DNA of 64,000 bases from Flavobacteriia bacterium (GCA_016183815.1 JACPDW010000006.1:124001-188000); one strand, 5' to 3'. Counted from the first letter of the stretch, positions 8,552 to 18,292 are shown. Notes: generated by a model not told the origin, from the letters alone. Made by a program: numbers and translations.

Positions 8552-8821
8552 ATGAACAAATATCTTTTCAAACAACCATCAGACTATTTATTAGAAATAG
8601 CCAAGAAGGAAAAAAATTTTAGAAAAAGAAAAAAATATACTCAAACAGATTTAGCAAATAGAGCAGGAATTTCGTTAGGTAGTTTAAAAAGATTTGAACA
8701 AACAGGAGAAATTTCATTCAATTCTCTTTTAAAAATTGCTCATGTATTAGATGTTTTAGAAGATTTTGAAAATTTATTTAAAGAAAAGGATGTTCCAACA
8801 TTTATTCAAAAATTATTTTAA
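8552..8821 (+). CDS. hipB: HipB-like antitoxin, XRE helix-turn-helix regulator
   Basis: An 89-residue protein with a Cro/C1-type helix-turn-helix at about residues 33-65: YTQTDLANRAGISLGSLKRF is the recognition core. The length and the position directly before hipA identify it as the antitoxin and autorepressor of a HipBA type II module. Its stop codon overlaps the hipA ATG by one base (TAATG), a coupling common in toxin-antitoxin pairs. The upstream palindromes are the likely binding sites. The N-terminal arm is basic. Confidence 0.88.
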   Translation: MNKYLFKQPSDYLLEIAKKEKNFRKRKKYTQTDLANRAGISLGSLKRFEQTGEISFNSLLKIAHVLDVLEDFENLFKEKDVPTFIQKLF

Positions 8822-10077
8822 TGAAAAAGAAAAAACAACAAAAGGCAAATGTTTTTATTAATTTAGAAGGAGTTAAAAATGAAATTGGAACATTAATTTA
8901 TGATGATAGGAAAATTTATTTTAAAATAAAAGATACTTTTCTTGATAATAATTTACCTTTTAAAGGAAAAAAATTATCCCTTTCCCCATTTAAAATTGAG
9001 CATAGTAATCAAATTCAAGTAGCACCTCATATGCCATATGAAGGATTATTTGGCTTATTTTCTGATTCTTTACCAGATGCATGGGGAAAACTTTTAATTG
9101 ATAGATATTTAAAGTCTAAAAATTTAGAACTATTAGAATTGAATCCTTTACTTCGCTTGTTGTATGTAGGAAAAAATGGAAACGGTGCATTAGAGTACGA
9201 ACCACATGAAGAATATTTTAAATCTGAGTTAAGCGAAATTGATTTGAATGAATTTAATTTAGCTTCACAAAAAATTATCATTGGTGAAAACTCTATGTTA
9301 TTGGATGATTTTTATAGACTTGGAGGTACATCAGGTGGTGCAAGACCAAAAATGAGCGTTGGTTTTAATCCGAAAACAAATCACCTTATTCCCATTAATT
9401 CTTATCTTCCTAAAAATTATGAAAATTGGTTAGTGAAATTTCCTTCTACTTTTGATTTGCCTGAAATTGCTAATATTGAATATGCTTACTATAAAATGGC
9501 TATTGCATGTGGAATTGAAATGAGCGATTCCAAATTGTTAGTAGGAGAAAAAGATTCTTGTTTTTTTGTTACAAAGAGGTTTGATAGAAATGAAAACGGA
9601 AAATTACATTTACATTCTTTTGCTGGATTGATTCATGATGATTTTACTCAATGTAATTTAGATTATGGTCATTTATTAGATGCAGCTTTTTATCTTGTAA
9701 ATAGTAAAAGTGTACAACAAAAGATTTTCAAATTGGCTGCTTTTAATGTTTTTTCATCAAATCAAGATGATCATAGTAAAAATTTCTCTTTTATATTCAA
9801 CAAAAAAAAGGAATGGAAATTTGCTCCTGCTTATGATTTAACTTTTTCTCCCTCTAAATATGATTTTAATAGTATGTCCGTCGCAAAAAAACATAAAAAC
9901 ATTCAAACTAATGATTTACTTGATTTAGCAAAACATTTTCAAATTCTAAACGCTGATAAAATTGTTCAAGAAGTAAAAGAAACCATAAATAATTGGCAAT
10001 ATTTTGCAAAAGATGCTGGTGTAAAAAAATCGACTATCTTTTATATCAAAAAAGTGTTAGAAAAAAAAATGAAATGA
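8821..10077 (+). CDS. hipA: HipA-type serine/threonine kinase toxin
   Basis: 418 residues, close to the E. coli protein. The N-terminal subdomain holds PYEGLFGLFSDSLPDAWG. The phosphate loop region GGTSGGARPKMSV is at about residues 169-181. The kinase motif N-x-D-x-H-x-K-N is complete, with D316 as probable catalytic base, and APAYDL gives D339 as the metal-binding DFG counterpart. HipA kinases of this kind phosphorylate aminoacyl-tRNA synthetases such as GltX and stop growth until neutralised by HipB; the target here cannot be deduced. All key residues are present, so it looks active. It is translationally coupled to hipB. Confidence 0.9.
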   Translation: MKKKKQQKANVFINLEGVKNEIGTLIYDDRKIYFKIKDTFLDNNLPFKGKKLSLSPFKIEHSNQIQVAPHMPYEGLFGLFSDSLPDAWGKLLIDRYLKSKNLELLELNPLLRLLYVGKNGNGALEYEPHEEYFKSELSEIDLNEFNLASQKIIIGENSMLLDDFYRLGGTSGGARPKMSVGFNPKTNHLIPINSYLPKNYENWLVKFPSTFDLPEIANIEYAYYKMAIACGIEMSDSKLLVGEKDSCFFVTKRFDRNENGKLHLHSFAGLIHDDFTQCNLDYGHLLDAAFYLVNSKSVQQKIFKLAAFNVFSSNQDDHSKNFSFIFNKKKEWKFAPAYDLTFSPSKYDFNSMSVAKKHKNIQTNDLLDLAKHFQILNADKIVQEVKETINNWQYFAKDAGVKKSTIFYIKKVLEKKMK

Positions 10078-10151
10078 TATAATTTAATTCAGATTAGCCA
10101 AAATATACTAAATTTAATAGGATGACAAACAAAATAACAAATAAATTCTGT

Positions 10152-11468
10152 TTATAATCTTTCTTCCATACCAATTAACTCACATTTCATTAGTCCTTCG
10201 CTATTGATTTGAGTTAATTTAACATCTACAATTTTATTACTTAATTCTAAAGAATAAGTAGTTATTACTTTTATGTAATTATCCGTAAATCCATACATTT
10301 TATCAGAATCGTTTTCTTGTTCAAAAAGTACTTTTTTTACTTTACCTTTTTGATTTTCATAAAATTGTCTTTTCAGCTTTTCTGATAATATATGTAAACG
10401 TTTACTTCTTTCTTTTCTTTTTTCCATTGAAACAGGATTTTCCATTTTTATCGCCGATGTATTGTCTCTTTCTGAATAGGTAAAAACATGCAAATAATGT
10501 ACATTTAAACTTTGAATAAAACGAACTGTTTCTTCAAAATCATCATCGCTTTCTCCAGGAAAACCTACTATTACATCAATTCCAATACAGCTATCGGGAC
10601 TGATTGAATGGATTAATTCAATTCGCTGTTTAAATAAGGATGTATCGTATTTTCTTCTCATTGCATTAAGCAAACGATCTTGTCCACTTTGTAAAGGAAT
10701 ATGAAAATGAGGCATAAATTTTTTGCTTTTTAACAAACAAAAGCGAATTATATCCTCGTTTAATAAATTGGGTTCAATAGATGAAATACGAATTCTTTCG
10801 ATGCCGTTTAATTCGTCAAGTTGTTGAATTAATTGATAAAAATCTTCATTACTTTTTTGACCAAAATCTCCAATATTTACACCTGTTAATACCATTTCTT
10901 TACAAGCTGTTTCAGCAATTTTTTGTGCTTCTAAAAAGGTTTGTTCAATACTTGCATTTCGGCTTTTTCCTCTAGCCAATGGGATTGTACAAAAGGTACA
11001 AAAGTAGTCACATCCATCTTGAATTTTAAAGAACGAACGTGTTCTATCACCAGCAGAAAAAGATGGTTGAAATAATGTTGTATTTTTAATGGATTGTTGA
11101 TAAATCGTTTTCTGTTCGCTTTCACTTTTCTCAATATAGGAAATAATATCAAATTTTTCATTGGCTCCTAAAACCAAATCTACTCCTTCAATTTGATTGA
11201 TTTCTTCAGGTTTTAATTGAGCATAACATCCAATAATTATAACTTTAGATAAAGGATTAATTTGTTTAGCTTTTTTAACTAATCCTTTACATTTTTTATC
11301 GGCATTGTCAGTTACAGAACAAGTGTTAATTATATAAACGTTAGACCATTCATCAAAAGACACTTTTACATATCCAGCTTCTTGAAATTGCCTTGAAATG
11401 GTAGATGTTTCAGAAAAATTTAACTTACAACCTAAAGTATATAAAGCAACTTTACTATTTTGACTCAT
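10152..11468 (-). CDS. mtaB: tRNA t6A37 methylthiotransferase
   Basis: Radical-SAM enzyme that adds a methylthio group to N6-threonylcarbamoyladenosine at position 37 of ANN-decoding tRNAs. Three N-terminal cysteines, C14, C50 and C81, bind the auxiliary iron-sulfur cluster; C153, C157 and C160 in GCDYFCTFC bind the radical-SAM cluster. The start VALYTLGCKLNFSET is specific to the MtaB subgroup rather than MiaB or RimO. A TRAM-like beta domain occupies about residues 370-435. The length of 438 is normal. It follows anmK after 18 bases on the same strand, and a TAATTTTG box near 11475-11482 may give it an additional promoter. Confidence 0.92.
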   Translation of the reverse strand: MSQNSKVALYTLGCKLNFSETSTISRQFQEAGYVKVSFDEWSNVYIINTCSVTDNADKKCKGLVKKAKQINPLSKVIIIGCYAQLKPEEINQIEGVDLVLGANEKFDIISYIEKSESEQKTIYQQSIKNTTLFQPSFSAGDRTRSFFKIQDGCDYFCTFCTIPLARGKSRNASIEQTFLEAQKIAETACKEMVLTGVNIGDFGQKSNEDFYQLIQQLDELNGIERIRISSIEPNLLNEDIIRFCLLKSKKFMPHFHIPLQSGQDRLLNAMRRKYDTSLFKQRIELIHSISPDSCIGIDVIVGFPGESDDDFEETVRFIQSLNVHYLHVFTYSERDNTSAIKMENPVSMEKRKERSKRLHILSEKLKRQFYENQKGKVKKVLFEQENDSDKMYGFTDNYIKVITTYSLELSNKIVDVKLTQINSEGLMKCELIGMEERL

Positions 11469-11480
11469 AAGAGCACAAAA

Positions 11481-12551
11481 TTAAGGATAATAGATTACAC
11501 CTGTACACATATCCTTTTTACTTCCAGTCACAGAAGATAAACAATTATTTTGATTATTCCATCGTAAATGGGCTAGATAAGCAAATATAATGGCTTCCTT
11601 ATAATCAATTATTGAAGTACTTGGAAGTTTAATTTTCCCTTTGTAATAATGTTGGATTCGTTCTACTAAAAAAGTGTTTTTAGCACCACCACCACTGAGC
11701 AAAACAGAGTTTATATTATTATCATTTAATACTTTAGCTACTTGAATTGCTATATGTTCAACTATTGTTCGTAAGTTTTTTTCTATTGAGTGATCCATTT
11801 TTATTAGGGGGTAAAATTCATTTTCTAACCATTCTACTCCCAAGGATTTGGTTTTATTAATTTTATAAAAAGGTAGTTCGTTTAGCATATCCAGTAGAAA
11901 AAAATTAATCTCACCACTTTTTGCAATCAACCCATTTTTATCATACTTCTTTCCAAGTAATTGACTTAATTTGTTTAGAGGTAAATTACCAGGACAAATA
12001 TCATATGCAATAATTTGATTATTTTGTTTATAAGAAATATTACAAATTCCTCCAATATTTAAAAAAGAATCTGCTTCTAATGAAAATAGATCAAAATCAC
12101 CAACTGGAACTAAAGGTGCACCTTGACCACCGTATTGAACATTTTTCATTCTAAAATCACAAACAACAGGTAATTGAGTCATTACTGAAATGGTATTTCC
12201 ATTCCCTATTTGTGTACTAAATTTCTTATCAATTTGATGAAATATAGTATGACCATGACTTCCAATTGCAGTAATTTTATTTTTATCAATTTGAAATTCT
12301 TTTATAAACTCTTCAATCCAACTTGAAAAAAGGACAGCCAAATAGACATCCGTTTTACAAAAATTTAAAGCACTATCCTCTGTAAGTTTAGATAATTTGC
12401 TAACCCATTCTTGAGAATAATTGTAAGTTTTTGAAGCAATTAAATCAAAAGTAATCAACTCAGATTTATCTTTTTTGAACTCTACATATACTATATCAGC
12501 ACCATCTAAAGAAGTTCCTGACATTAATCCTAGGTAATAAAAACTTTGCAT
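11481..12551 (-). CDS. anmK: Anhydro-N-acetylmuramic acid kinase
   Basis: Converts 1,6-anhydro-MurNAc, released in cell-wall turnover, to MurNAc-6-phosphate with ATP. GLMSGTSLDGADIVYVEF at the N-terminus is the family signature; GSHGHTIFHQ and the sugar-kinase motif LLSGGGAKN near the C-terminus are present. I chose the ATG at 12551, which puts the protein at the usual distance from GLMSGTS; a GTG two codons earlier is possible. Together with the GH3 fusion at 60530-63457 and mpl at 50513 it points to an active peptidoglycan recycling route in this organism. Confidence 0.92.
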   Translation of the reverse strand: MQSFYYLGLMSGTSLDGADIVYVEFKKDKSELITFDLIASKTYNYSQEWVSKLSKLTEDSALNFCKTDVYLAVLFSSWIEEFIKEFQIDKNKITAIGSHGHTIFHQIDKKFSTQIGNGNTISVMTQLPVVCDFRMKNVQYGGQGAPLVPVGDFDLFSLEADSFLNIGGICNISYKQNNQIIAYDICPGNLPLNKLSQLLGKKYDKNGLIAKSGEINFFLLDMLNELPFYKINKTKSLGVEWLENEFYPLIKMDHSIEKNLRTIVEHIAIQVAKVLNDNNINSVLLSGGGAKNTFLVERIQHYYKGKIKLPSTSIIDYKEAIIFAYLAHLRWNNQNNCLSSVTGSKKDMCTGVIYYP

Positions 12552-12567
12552 AAACACGAAATTTGAC

Positions 12568-12597
12568 TTGAAAAGTAAAATATAAAGTTTAAATTTG
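12568..12597 (+). promoter_or_regulatory. Promoter of the acyl-CoA dehydrogenase gene
   Basis: TTG (12568-12570), 19-base spacer, TAAATTTG (12590-12597): one of the best matches to the flavobacterial consensus in the window. The ATG follows 29 bases later. Confidence 0.65.
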
Positions 12598-12626
12598 CAA
12601 AAAAAAATTCTAAAACCATATAAAAC

Positions 12627-13766
12627 ATGAATTTTGAATTAAGCGAAGAACAGATAGCTGTAAAAGAAGCCGCAAGAGATTTTGCTCAAAACGTATTAAA
12701 ACCAGGTGTAATTGAAAGAGATAATCTTCAAAAATTTCCTGTTGAAGAAATTAGACAATTAGGTGAGTTAGGATTTATGGGAATGATGGTCGATACAAAG
12801 TATGGAGGTGGCGGAATGGACACGCTTTCTTATGTTTTGGCAATGGAAGAAATATCTAAAATTGACGCATCAGTTTCTGTTTGTATGTCTGTAAATAATT
12901 CTCTTGTTTGTTGGGGTTTAGAAAAATTTGGTAACGAAGAACAAAAACAAAAATATCTTGTTCCTTTAGCTAGTGGACAAAAGATTGGCGCGTTTTGTTT
13001 GTCTGAGCCAGAAGCAGGTTCTGATGCCACTTCTCAAAGAACAACAGCTATTGATAAAGGAGATTATTATTTGTTAAACGGCACAAAAAATTGGATCACA
13101 AATGGTTCATCTGCTTCAATTTATCTTGTAATTGCTCAAACAAATGTAGAAGCAGGTCATAAAGGTATTAATGCTTTTATAGTTGAAAAAGGCATGGAGG
13201 GATTTATTGTAGGAGCAAAAGAAGACAAACTTGGAATTAGAGGTAGTGATACGCACACTTTATTATTTAATGACGTTAAAGTTCCTAAAGAGAACAGAAT
13301 TGGTGAAGATGGTTTTGGATTTAAATTTGCTATGAAAACACTTTCAGGCGGTCGTATTGGTATTGCTTCTCAAGCATTAGGTATTGCTAGCGGAGCTTAT
13401 GAATTGGCTTTAGCATACTCAAAAGAAAGAAAAGCATTTGGAAAAGAAATTTATAAACACCAAGCAATTGCATTTAAATTAGCTGATATGGCTACTGAGA
13501 TAGAAGCTGCAAGATTATTGGTTTGGAAAGCAGCATTAGATAAAGATTCTGGTAAAAATTATGACTTATCTGGAGCAATGGCTAAATTATATGCGTCTAA
13601 AGTAGCAATGGAAACTACTGTTGAAGCCGTTCAAATACATGGTGGCTATGGCTTTGTTAAAGAATATCATGTAGAACGATTGATGAGAGATGCTAAAATT
13701 ACTCAGATTTATGAAGGTACATCTGAAATACAAAAAATTGTGATTTCTAGAGCTATTTCTGAATAA
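12627..13766 (+). CDS. Acyl-CoA dehydrogenase (short/branched-chain type)
   Basis: FAD enzyme that oxidises acyl-CoA to 2-enoyl-CoA in fatty-acid or branched-chain amino-acid breakdown, passing electrons to ETF. At 379 residues it is full length. GAFCLSEPEAGSDA and NGTKNWITNG are the FAD and substrate signatures; E363 in YEGTSEIQ is the catalytic base in the position used by short-chain and butyryl-CoA enzymes. It stands alone between divergent anmK and convergent dgkA, with a strong own promoter. Chain-length preference cannot be told by eye. Confidence 0.93.
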   Translation: MNFELSEEQIAVKEAARDFAQNVLKPGVIERDNLQKFPVEEIRQLGELGFMGMMVDTKYGGGGMDTLSYVLAMEEISKIDASVSVCMSVNNSLVCWGLEKFGNEEQKQKYLVPLASGQKIGAFCLSEPEAGSDATSQRTTAIDKGDYYLLNGTKNWITNGSSASIYLVIAQTNVEAGHKGINAFIVEKGMEGFIVGAKEDKLGIRGSDTHTLLFNDVKVPKENRIGEDGFGFKFAMKTLSGGRIGIASQALGIASGAYELALAYSKERKAFGKEIYKHQAIAFKLADMATEIEAARLLVWKAALDKDSGKNYDLSGAMAKLYASKVAMETTVEAVQIHGGYGFVKEYHVERLMRDAKITQIYEGTSEIQKIVISRAISE

Positions 13767-13773
13767 AAAACAC

Positions 13774-14121
13774 CTATAGAAAATTTGAGATAATTTTTGG
13801 AATAAAAATTATACAAGCAATACTAATAGCAAAAAGTGTAAAAACAAGTACAAAAGAAGAAGAAATGTCTTTCATATCTTTTATTTTGTCGTGGTAATTT
13901 GGATGTATAAAATCACAAATTTTTTCTAGTACAGTATTGATTATTTCTAAAGAAAATACTATTCCAGAACATATTAGAATCAAAACCCATTCATATTTGT
14001 TTATTTTCAAAAAAATAGAAAGCAACATAGCAAATACAAATAGTATTAGGTGAATTTGCACACTTTTTTCTTGAAGCATTAGTTTTAACCCTCTAAAAGC
14101 TGGAAAAAACTTTTTTTTCAT
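13774..14121 (-). CDS. dgkA: Diacylglycerol/undecaprenol kinase family protein
   Basis: A small integral membrane kinase of 115 residues with three helices (about 26-44, 46-66 and 88-112). The conserved core EIINTVLEKICDFI and the KIKDMKDISSSFVL segment carry the acidic and basic active-site residues of the DgkA family. It phosphorylates diacylglycerol or, as in Gram-positive and many Bacteroidota members, undecaprenol. The gene begins two bases after the end of the upstream membrane-protein gene and ends the four-gene minus-strand cluster headed by the PfkB kinase. Confidence 0.88.
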   Translation of the reverse strand: MKKKFFPAFRGLKLMLQEKSVQIHLILFVFAMLLSIFLKINKYEWVLILICSGIVFSLEIINTVLEKICDFIHPNYHDKIKDMKDISSSFVLVFTLFAISIACIIFIPKIISNFL

Positions 14122-14123
14122 AG

Positions 14124-14807
14124 TTAAGAATTTGAAAAAGATTTAAAACTTTCAGAAAAATAGACTTTTTCCCTATTGATTAATTTTTCAAAAGTTAAAA
14201 AAAATTCAGTTCTTTTATTTAAAGGAATTGCATCTGAAGGAATAGATAATTGTAAATCGTTAATGTAATCAAAAAAAATGCTTTGCTGTTGTATATCTAC
14301 TTCACTTAATCCTTGAAAATAAATACTTTTCAAATCTCTATCGACAGCTAAAAGTACTTTTTTTGTCATTCCAACTCTAAATTTTTTACCGTACTTTCCT
14401 AAAAAAGCTAACACAAGATGGTCTAAGGAAAAAAGAAAAAGAACAATACTTAATGGTAAAGCATATGTTGTAAGTTGATACAATCCTATTCCAATAAAAA
14501 CTTGAACTAAACTTTCTAATATAAGATATAAAAATACTTGATTAACTCGAGACTTGTCCATTTCTATATTCCATTGAAAACGATGTTTTTGATTGAGCAT
14601 TTGAATACCAATCCATCTTTGAACACTTCTATATAAAAAAATTAGACCTATAAAACTTGCAATAGAGATAAAAATTTCAAATTTATAAGGTATTTCATCA
14701 CCACTTGTATTAAAAAAATCAATTGGAAAATTAAAACCTATGATAATGCAAAAAAGAATAATCGGAAAATGAATAATAATCAGAAGAATATTTAGAAACT
14801 TATTCAT
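14124..14807 (-). CDS. Integral membrane protein of unknown function
   Basis: 227 residues, not recognised. Four hydrophobic helices lie at about residues 6-27, 45-63, 91-111 and 115-138, with a hydrophilic C-terminal domain of about 85 residues that contains VLLAVDRDLKSIYFQGLSE and probably faces the cytoplasm. It overlaps the DUF349 gene by four bases and is followed by dgkA after two bases, so all three are likely translated from one messenger. No enzymatic motif is seen. Confidence 0.7.
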   Translation of the reverse strand: MNKFLNILLIIIHFPIILFCIIIGFNFPIDFFNTSGDEIPYKFEIFISIASFIGLIFLYRSVQRWIGIQMLNQKHRFQWNIEMDKSRVNQVFLYLILESLVQVFIGIGLYQLTTYALPLSIVLFLFSLDHLVLAFLGKYGKKFRVGMTKKVLLAVDRDLKSIYFQGLSEVDIQQQSIFFDYINDLQLSIPSDAIPLNKRTEFFLTFEKLINREKVYFSESFKSFSNS

Positions 14808-16501
14808 TTATTCAACATTTTAAGCTTGATTTGTAGTTCTTTTATTTTATTTCTATTGTGTTGGATTTTACTTTCTACTTCTTTTCTAAGCTGATCGGCT
14901 CCTTTTGAACGAGCAAAAAAACCGAGATTATTTTCAAATTGAGTAATTTCTTGATTGAGAAACTGAATTTTTTGTTTAATGTCAAAATTTTCTTTTTTCA
15001 TTAATTTTTCTGCTTCAGGATTGGCTTTAATATTGTCTAATTTTGCTTGAAACAACACCTTTTCTTTCTCATCACCTTCTAATTTTAATTGAGCATATTT
15101 ATCATCCATTGCCTTTTTATATGCTTGAAAAATATTTTCTTTTTCTTTAAATGGTACTTTTCCAATTTGTAAAAAAACTTGTGAAAATTCTTTAATATCT
15201 TGCAAAGATTTACTTTTATCTTCGCTTATTTGATAATTATCAATCCGATTGATTAAGTCTAATTTTATTCTTAAATTATTTTCAAATTCTTTTTCTGACT
15301 CCTCAAAATGTTTTTGTTTTTTATTAAAAAAGGAATCACAAACACCTCGAAATTCTCTCCAAAGTAACTGATCCATTTTAGGTCCAGCACTTTCTAAAGT
15401 TTTCCATTTTTTTTGAATTTGAATTATCTCATCAGTAGTTTTTTTCCAATCTTCAGAATCTTTGAGATTTTTTACTTTTTCAATAAGCTGTTTTTTTACA
15501 GCAATAAATTCTTTATTTTTTTCTTTTAACTGATTATAAAATGCTTTTTTCTTTGAAAAAAAAGTATCACACTCTCCTCTAAAAAGCTGCCATAATTCTT
15601 CATTTTCCTTTCTTGTTCCAAATCCTATTTCTTTCCATTTATTTTGAAAAGCTAATAATTCATTGGTTTTTTCTTCCCAATATTTGACGTTTTGATTTTC
15701 TAAAAGTTGTTGATTAAATAATATACATTCTTCTAAAACTTTTTTCTTTTCATTAATGTTTTCAGCTAGTTCAACTTTTCTATCCTCGTAATGTAGCTGA
15801 ATTTTTTGATATATTTTTTTTACATTTTCCCAGTAAAGATTTTTTATTTCTTCCCATTCTAATTGTAAAACTGGTCCAATTTCTTCAAATTCATTTTGAA
15901 TTAATTTTATAGTGTTTTCTAACTCCTTAATATCGTTACTTTCGTTTAGATGAACTAATTTTTCAATGATTTGTCTTTTCAGTTGTGTATTTCTTTTTAA
16001 ATCATGTTCTTTTAATTCTCTATAAATTTTTAAAGTATAAAAAAATGATTCCAACAGCTTACTAAACTCATTTTGAACATCTTGTCTAAACTCTCTTGGA
16101 ATATCTCCAATATTTTTCCATTGTTCATGAATTTCTTTATATTGAGCAACAGCAGAACCGATATTTTCTTCTTCTTGAATTAATTTTCTCATTCTTTCAA
16201 TCAGATTCTTTTTTAATCTCAAATTACTTTCTTGTTCAATTTTTTGAGCAGACAAAAATTTTGTCTTTTTATCTTTGTAACTATTATATAGATTGAAAAA
16301 TTCTTCTTTAATTGGGGACAAGTCAATACTAATATCTTGATTTTCACTACTAGCTTCCATCAAGTTAATCTGTTGTTGACGTTCTTGCTCTAAGATATAA
16401 TCTTGAAAATCGGTTTTTAGTTGATTAATTTCATGATTTACAGAAAGTAAATCTTCATTTTCAACTAGTTTTTTTAAATGTTCAATATAATTTATTTCCA
16501 T
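14804..16501 (-). CDS. DUF349 coiled-coil protein
   Basis: 565 residues, almost entirely alpha-helical and highly charged. At least five tandem DUF349 units of about 70 residues are visible, each with a W-K-x-I/L-G/E motif and then an aromatic-rich ECDTFFSKKK-like segment (for example near residues 275-330 and 350-405). The family is widespread in Bacteroidota and Actinobacteria; no molecular function is established. It starts eight bases after the PfkB kinase and overlaps the next gene by four bases. Confidence 0.82.
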   Translation of the reverse strand: MEINYIEHLKKLVENEDLLSVNHEINQLKTDFQDYILEQERQQQINLMEASSENQDISIDLSPIKEEFFNLYNSYKDKKTKFLSAQKIEQESNLRLKKNLIERMRKLIQEEENIGSAVAQYKEIHEQWKNIGDIPREFRQDVQNEFSKLLESFFYTLKIYRELKEHDLKRNTQLKRQIIEKLVHLNESNDIKELENTIKLIQNEFEEIGPVLQLEWEEIKNLYWENVKKIYQKIQLHYEDRKVELAENINEKKKVLEECILFNQQLLENQNVKYWEEKTNELLAFQNKWKEIGFGTRKENEELWQLFRGECDTFFSKKKAFYNQLKEKNKEFIAVKKQLIEKVKNLKDSEDWKKTTDEIIQIQKKWKTLESAGPKMDQLLWREFRGVCDSFFNKKQKHFEESEKEFENNLRIKLDLINRIDNYQISEDKSKSLQDIKEFSQVFLQIGKVPFKEKENIFQAYKKAMDDKYAQLKLEGDEKEKVLFQAKLDNIKANPEAEKLMKKENFDIKQKIQFLNQEITQFENNLGFFARSKGADQLRKEVESKIQHNRNKIKELQIKLKMLNK

Positions 16502-16509
16502 AATATTTT

Positions 16510-17439
16510 TTAAATCAAAGAGACATTCATTTGAAATCCAGCCAATTTCACAAATTCTTGTATTCTATCCTCTAATTGTTCTGAATTGATTTCTAGAAGT
16601 CTTTCTGTACCAAATTTTTCTACACAAAAAGATGCTAAAGCAGATCCTGCAATTACCGCTCTTTTTAGATTCTCAAAACTTATATCATCGGTTTTTGAAA
16701 CATAACCCATAAATCCACCAGCAAAAGTATCTCCAGCACCTGTTGGATCAAAAACTTCTTCTAGAGGTAATCCAGGAGCACAAAACATATTTTCTTCGTG
16801 AAACAATAAAGCCCCATGTTCACCTTTTTTAATAATTAAATATTCAGGACCAAAACTTCTTATTATTTTCGAAGCACGAGAAAGAGAGCTTACTCCAGAT
16901 AACTGTCGTGCTTCTTCGTCATTGATAATCAATAAATCAACCTTTTTTAAACAAGATTTTAAATCATTTAGAGCAATATCCATCCAAAAATTCATGGTAT
17001 CCATGGCTATTAACTTTGGACGATTATTTAAACGATTAATAACAGTTTCTTGTACTGAAGGACTTAAATTCCCTAACATTAAATATTCAGTATTTTGATA
17101 AGAATCTGGAACGATTGGGTCAAAATGTTCTAACACATTTAATTCGGTAATTAATGTATCTCGTGTGTTCATGTCGTTATGATACTTGCCAGACCAAAAA
17201 AAAGATTTTTCTCCTTTTTTGATTTGAAGTCCATCTAAATTTATACTTCTGTTTTTTAAAGTATCTAACATATGTTGAGGGAAATCTTCACCTACAACAG
17301 AAATAAGATTTTGATTTTTTTGATAAAATGAAGAAGCAATTGAAATATACGTTCCTGCACCTCCAATTATTTTATCTGTTTTTCCAAAAGGTGTTTCAAT
17401 TGCGTCAAAAGCTACGCTGCCTACTGTTGTTAAACTCAT
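16510..17439 (-). CDS. PfkB-family carbohydrate kinase
   Basis: A ribokinase-fold kinase of 309 residues from the ATG at 17439. The opening VGSVAFDAIETPFGK and GGAGTYISIAS form the sugar-binding lid; DPTGAGDTFAGGF near residue 250 is the PfkB signature 2 with the catalytic aspartate in GAGD. An ATG eight codons upstream exists, but family members begin at MSLTTVGSVAFD, so I use 17439. The substrate is not readable from sequence; adenosine or a pentose is possible. It heads the cluster with DUF349, a membrane protein and dgkA. Confidence 0.85.
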   Translation of the reverse strand: MSLTTVGSVAFDAIETPFGKTDKIIGGAGTYISIASSFYQKNQNLISVVGEDFPQHMLDTLKNRSINLDGLQIKKGEKSFFWSGKYHNDMNTRDTLITELNVLEHFDPIVPDSYQNTEYLMLGNLSPSVQETVINRLNNRPKLIAMDTMNFWMDIALNDLKSCLKKVDLLIINDEEARQLSGVSSLSRASKIIRSFGPEYLIIKKGEHGALLFHEENMFCAPGLPLEEVFDPTGAGDTFAGGFMGYVSKTDDISFENLKRAVIAGSALASFCVEKFGTERLLEINSEQLEDRIQEFVKLAGFQMNVSLI

Positions 17440-17527
17440 ATTTTTTTTTAAAAAGTTGTGCAAATATAGGAATGTTCATTCTACTTAGCAAAAAAAACAT
17501 TTTTATTAACAGATACATGTATTTTAT

Positions 17528-17535
17528 TAATTTTG
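17528..17535 (+). promoter_or_regulatory. -7 box upstream of gldF
   Basis: TAATTTTG lies 22 bases before the gldF ATG and matches TAnnTTTG. A convincing TTG at the -33 spacing is not seen, so the assignment is moderate. Confidence 0.4.
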
Positions 17536-17557
17536 TGCATTAATTTTAGAATAGATT

Positions 17558-18289
17558 ATGTTTGCTTTATACAAAAAGGAAATAAACAGTTTTTTAAGTT
17601 CAGTAATTGGCTATACTTTTATTCTAATTTTTTTATTGACATCTGGTTTGTTTCATTGGATAATTTCATATGAAACCAATTTATTGGAAGGTGCTGAAGC
17701 AGATTTAATTCCTTTTTTCAATTTAGCCCCTTTAATTTTTTTAATATTAATTCCAGCGATTACTATGAGATCTTTTGCAGAAGAAAGAAGAACAGGGACA
17801 ATAGAATTGCTTTTCACTAGACCAATTTCTGATTTTCAAATTATATTTGCTAAGTTTCTAGCTTGTTATTCTTTAGTCATCATTTCTATTATTCCTACTC
17901 TAATATTTTATATTTCAATGCATTATTTAGGAAACCCCGTTGGTGTCTTAGATGATGGAGCCACTTTAACCTCTTATTTTGGTCTAATATTATTGGCAGG
18001 AGTGTTTGTCGCTATTGGTATTTACTCTTCTTCTTTAACTAATAGTCAAATAGTTGCATTTATAATTTCTATGTTTATTTCATGGTTTTTTTATGATGGA
18101 TTACATTTGTTAGGTTCATTTAATCTATTTGAAAGTTTCGATTATATAATCAAATATTTTGGAATTCATCTTCATTACGAGTCTATTAAAAAAGGAGTGA
18201 TTGATTCAGCTGATATAGTTTACTTTTTTAGTTTGATTTGTCTATTCCTTTTTGCTTCTTTAACCATGATTAAATCTTTAAAAAAATAA
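17558..18289 (+). CDS. gldF: GldF, ABC-2 type permease of the gliding-associated transporter
   Basis: A six-helix ABC-2 permease of 243 residues. The segment SFAEERRTGTIELLFTRPISDFQIIFAKF is the typical ABC-2 cytoplasmic loop. With GldG and the ATPase GldA it forms the transporter linked to gliding in flavobacteria, although it is not essential in all species. gldG follows after three bases. No gldA is present in this window, which is usual because gldA is often encoded elsewhere. Confidence 0.9.
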   Translation: MFALYKKEINSFLSSVIGYTFILIFLLTSGLFHWIISYETNLLEGAEADLIPFFNLAPLIFLILIPAITMRSFAEERRTGTIELLFTRPISDFQIIFAKFLACYSLVIISIIPTLIFYISMHYLGNPVGVLDDGATLTSYFGLILLAGVFVAIGIYSSSLTNSQIVAFIISMFISWFFYDGLHLLGSFNLFESFDYIIKYFGIHLHYESIKKGVIDSADIVYFFSLICLFLFASLTMIKSLKK

Positions 18290-18292
18290 ATA

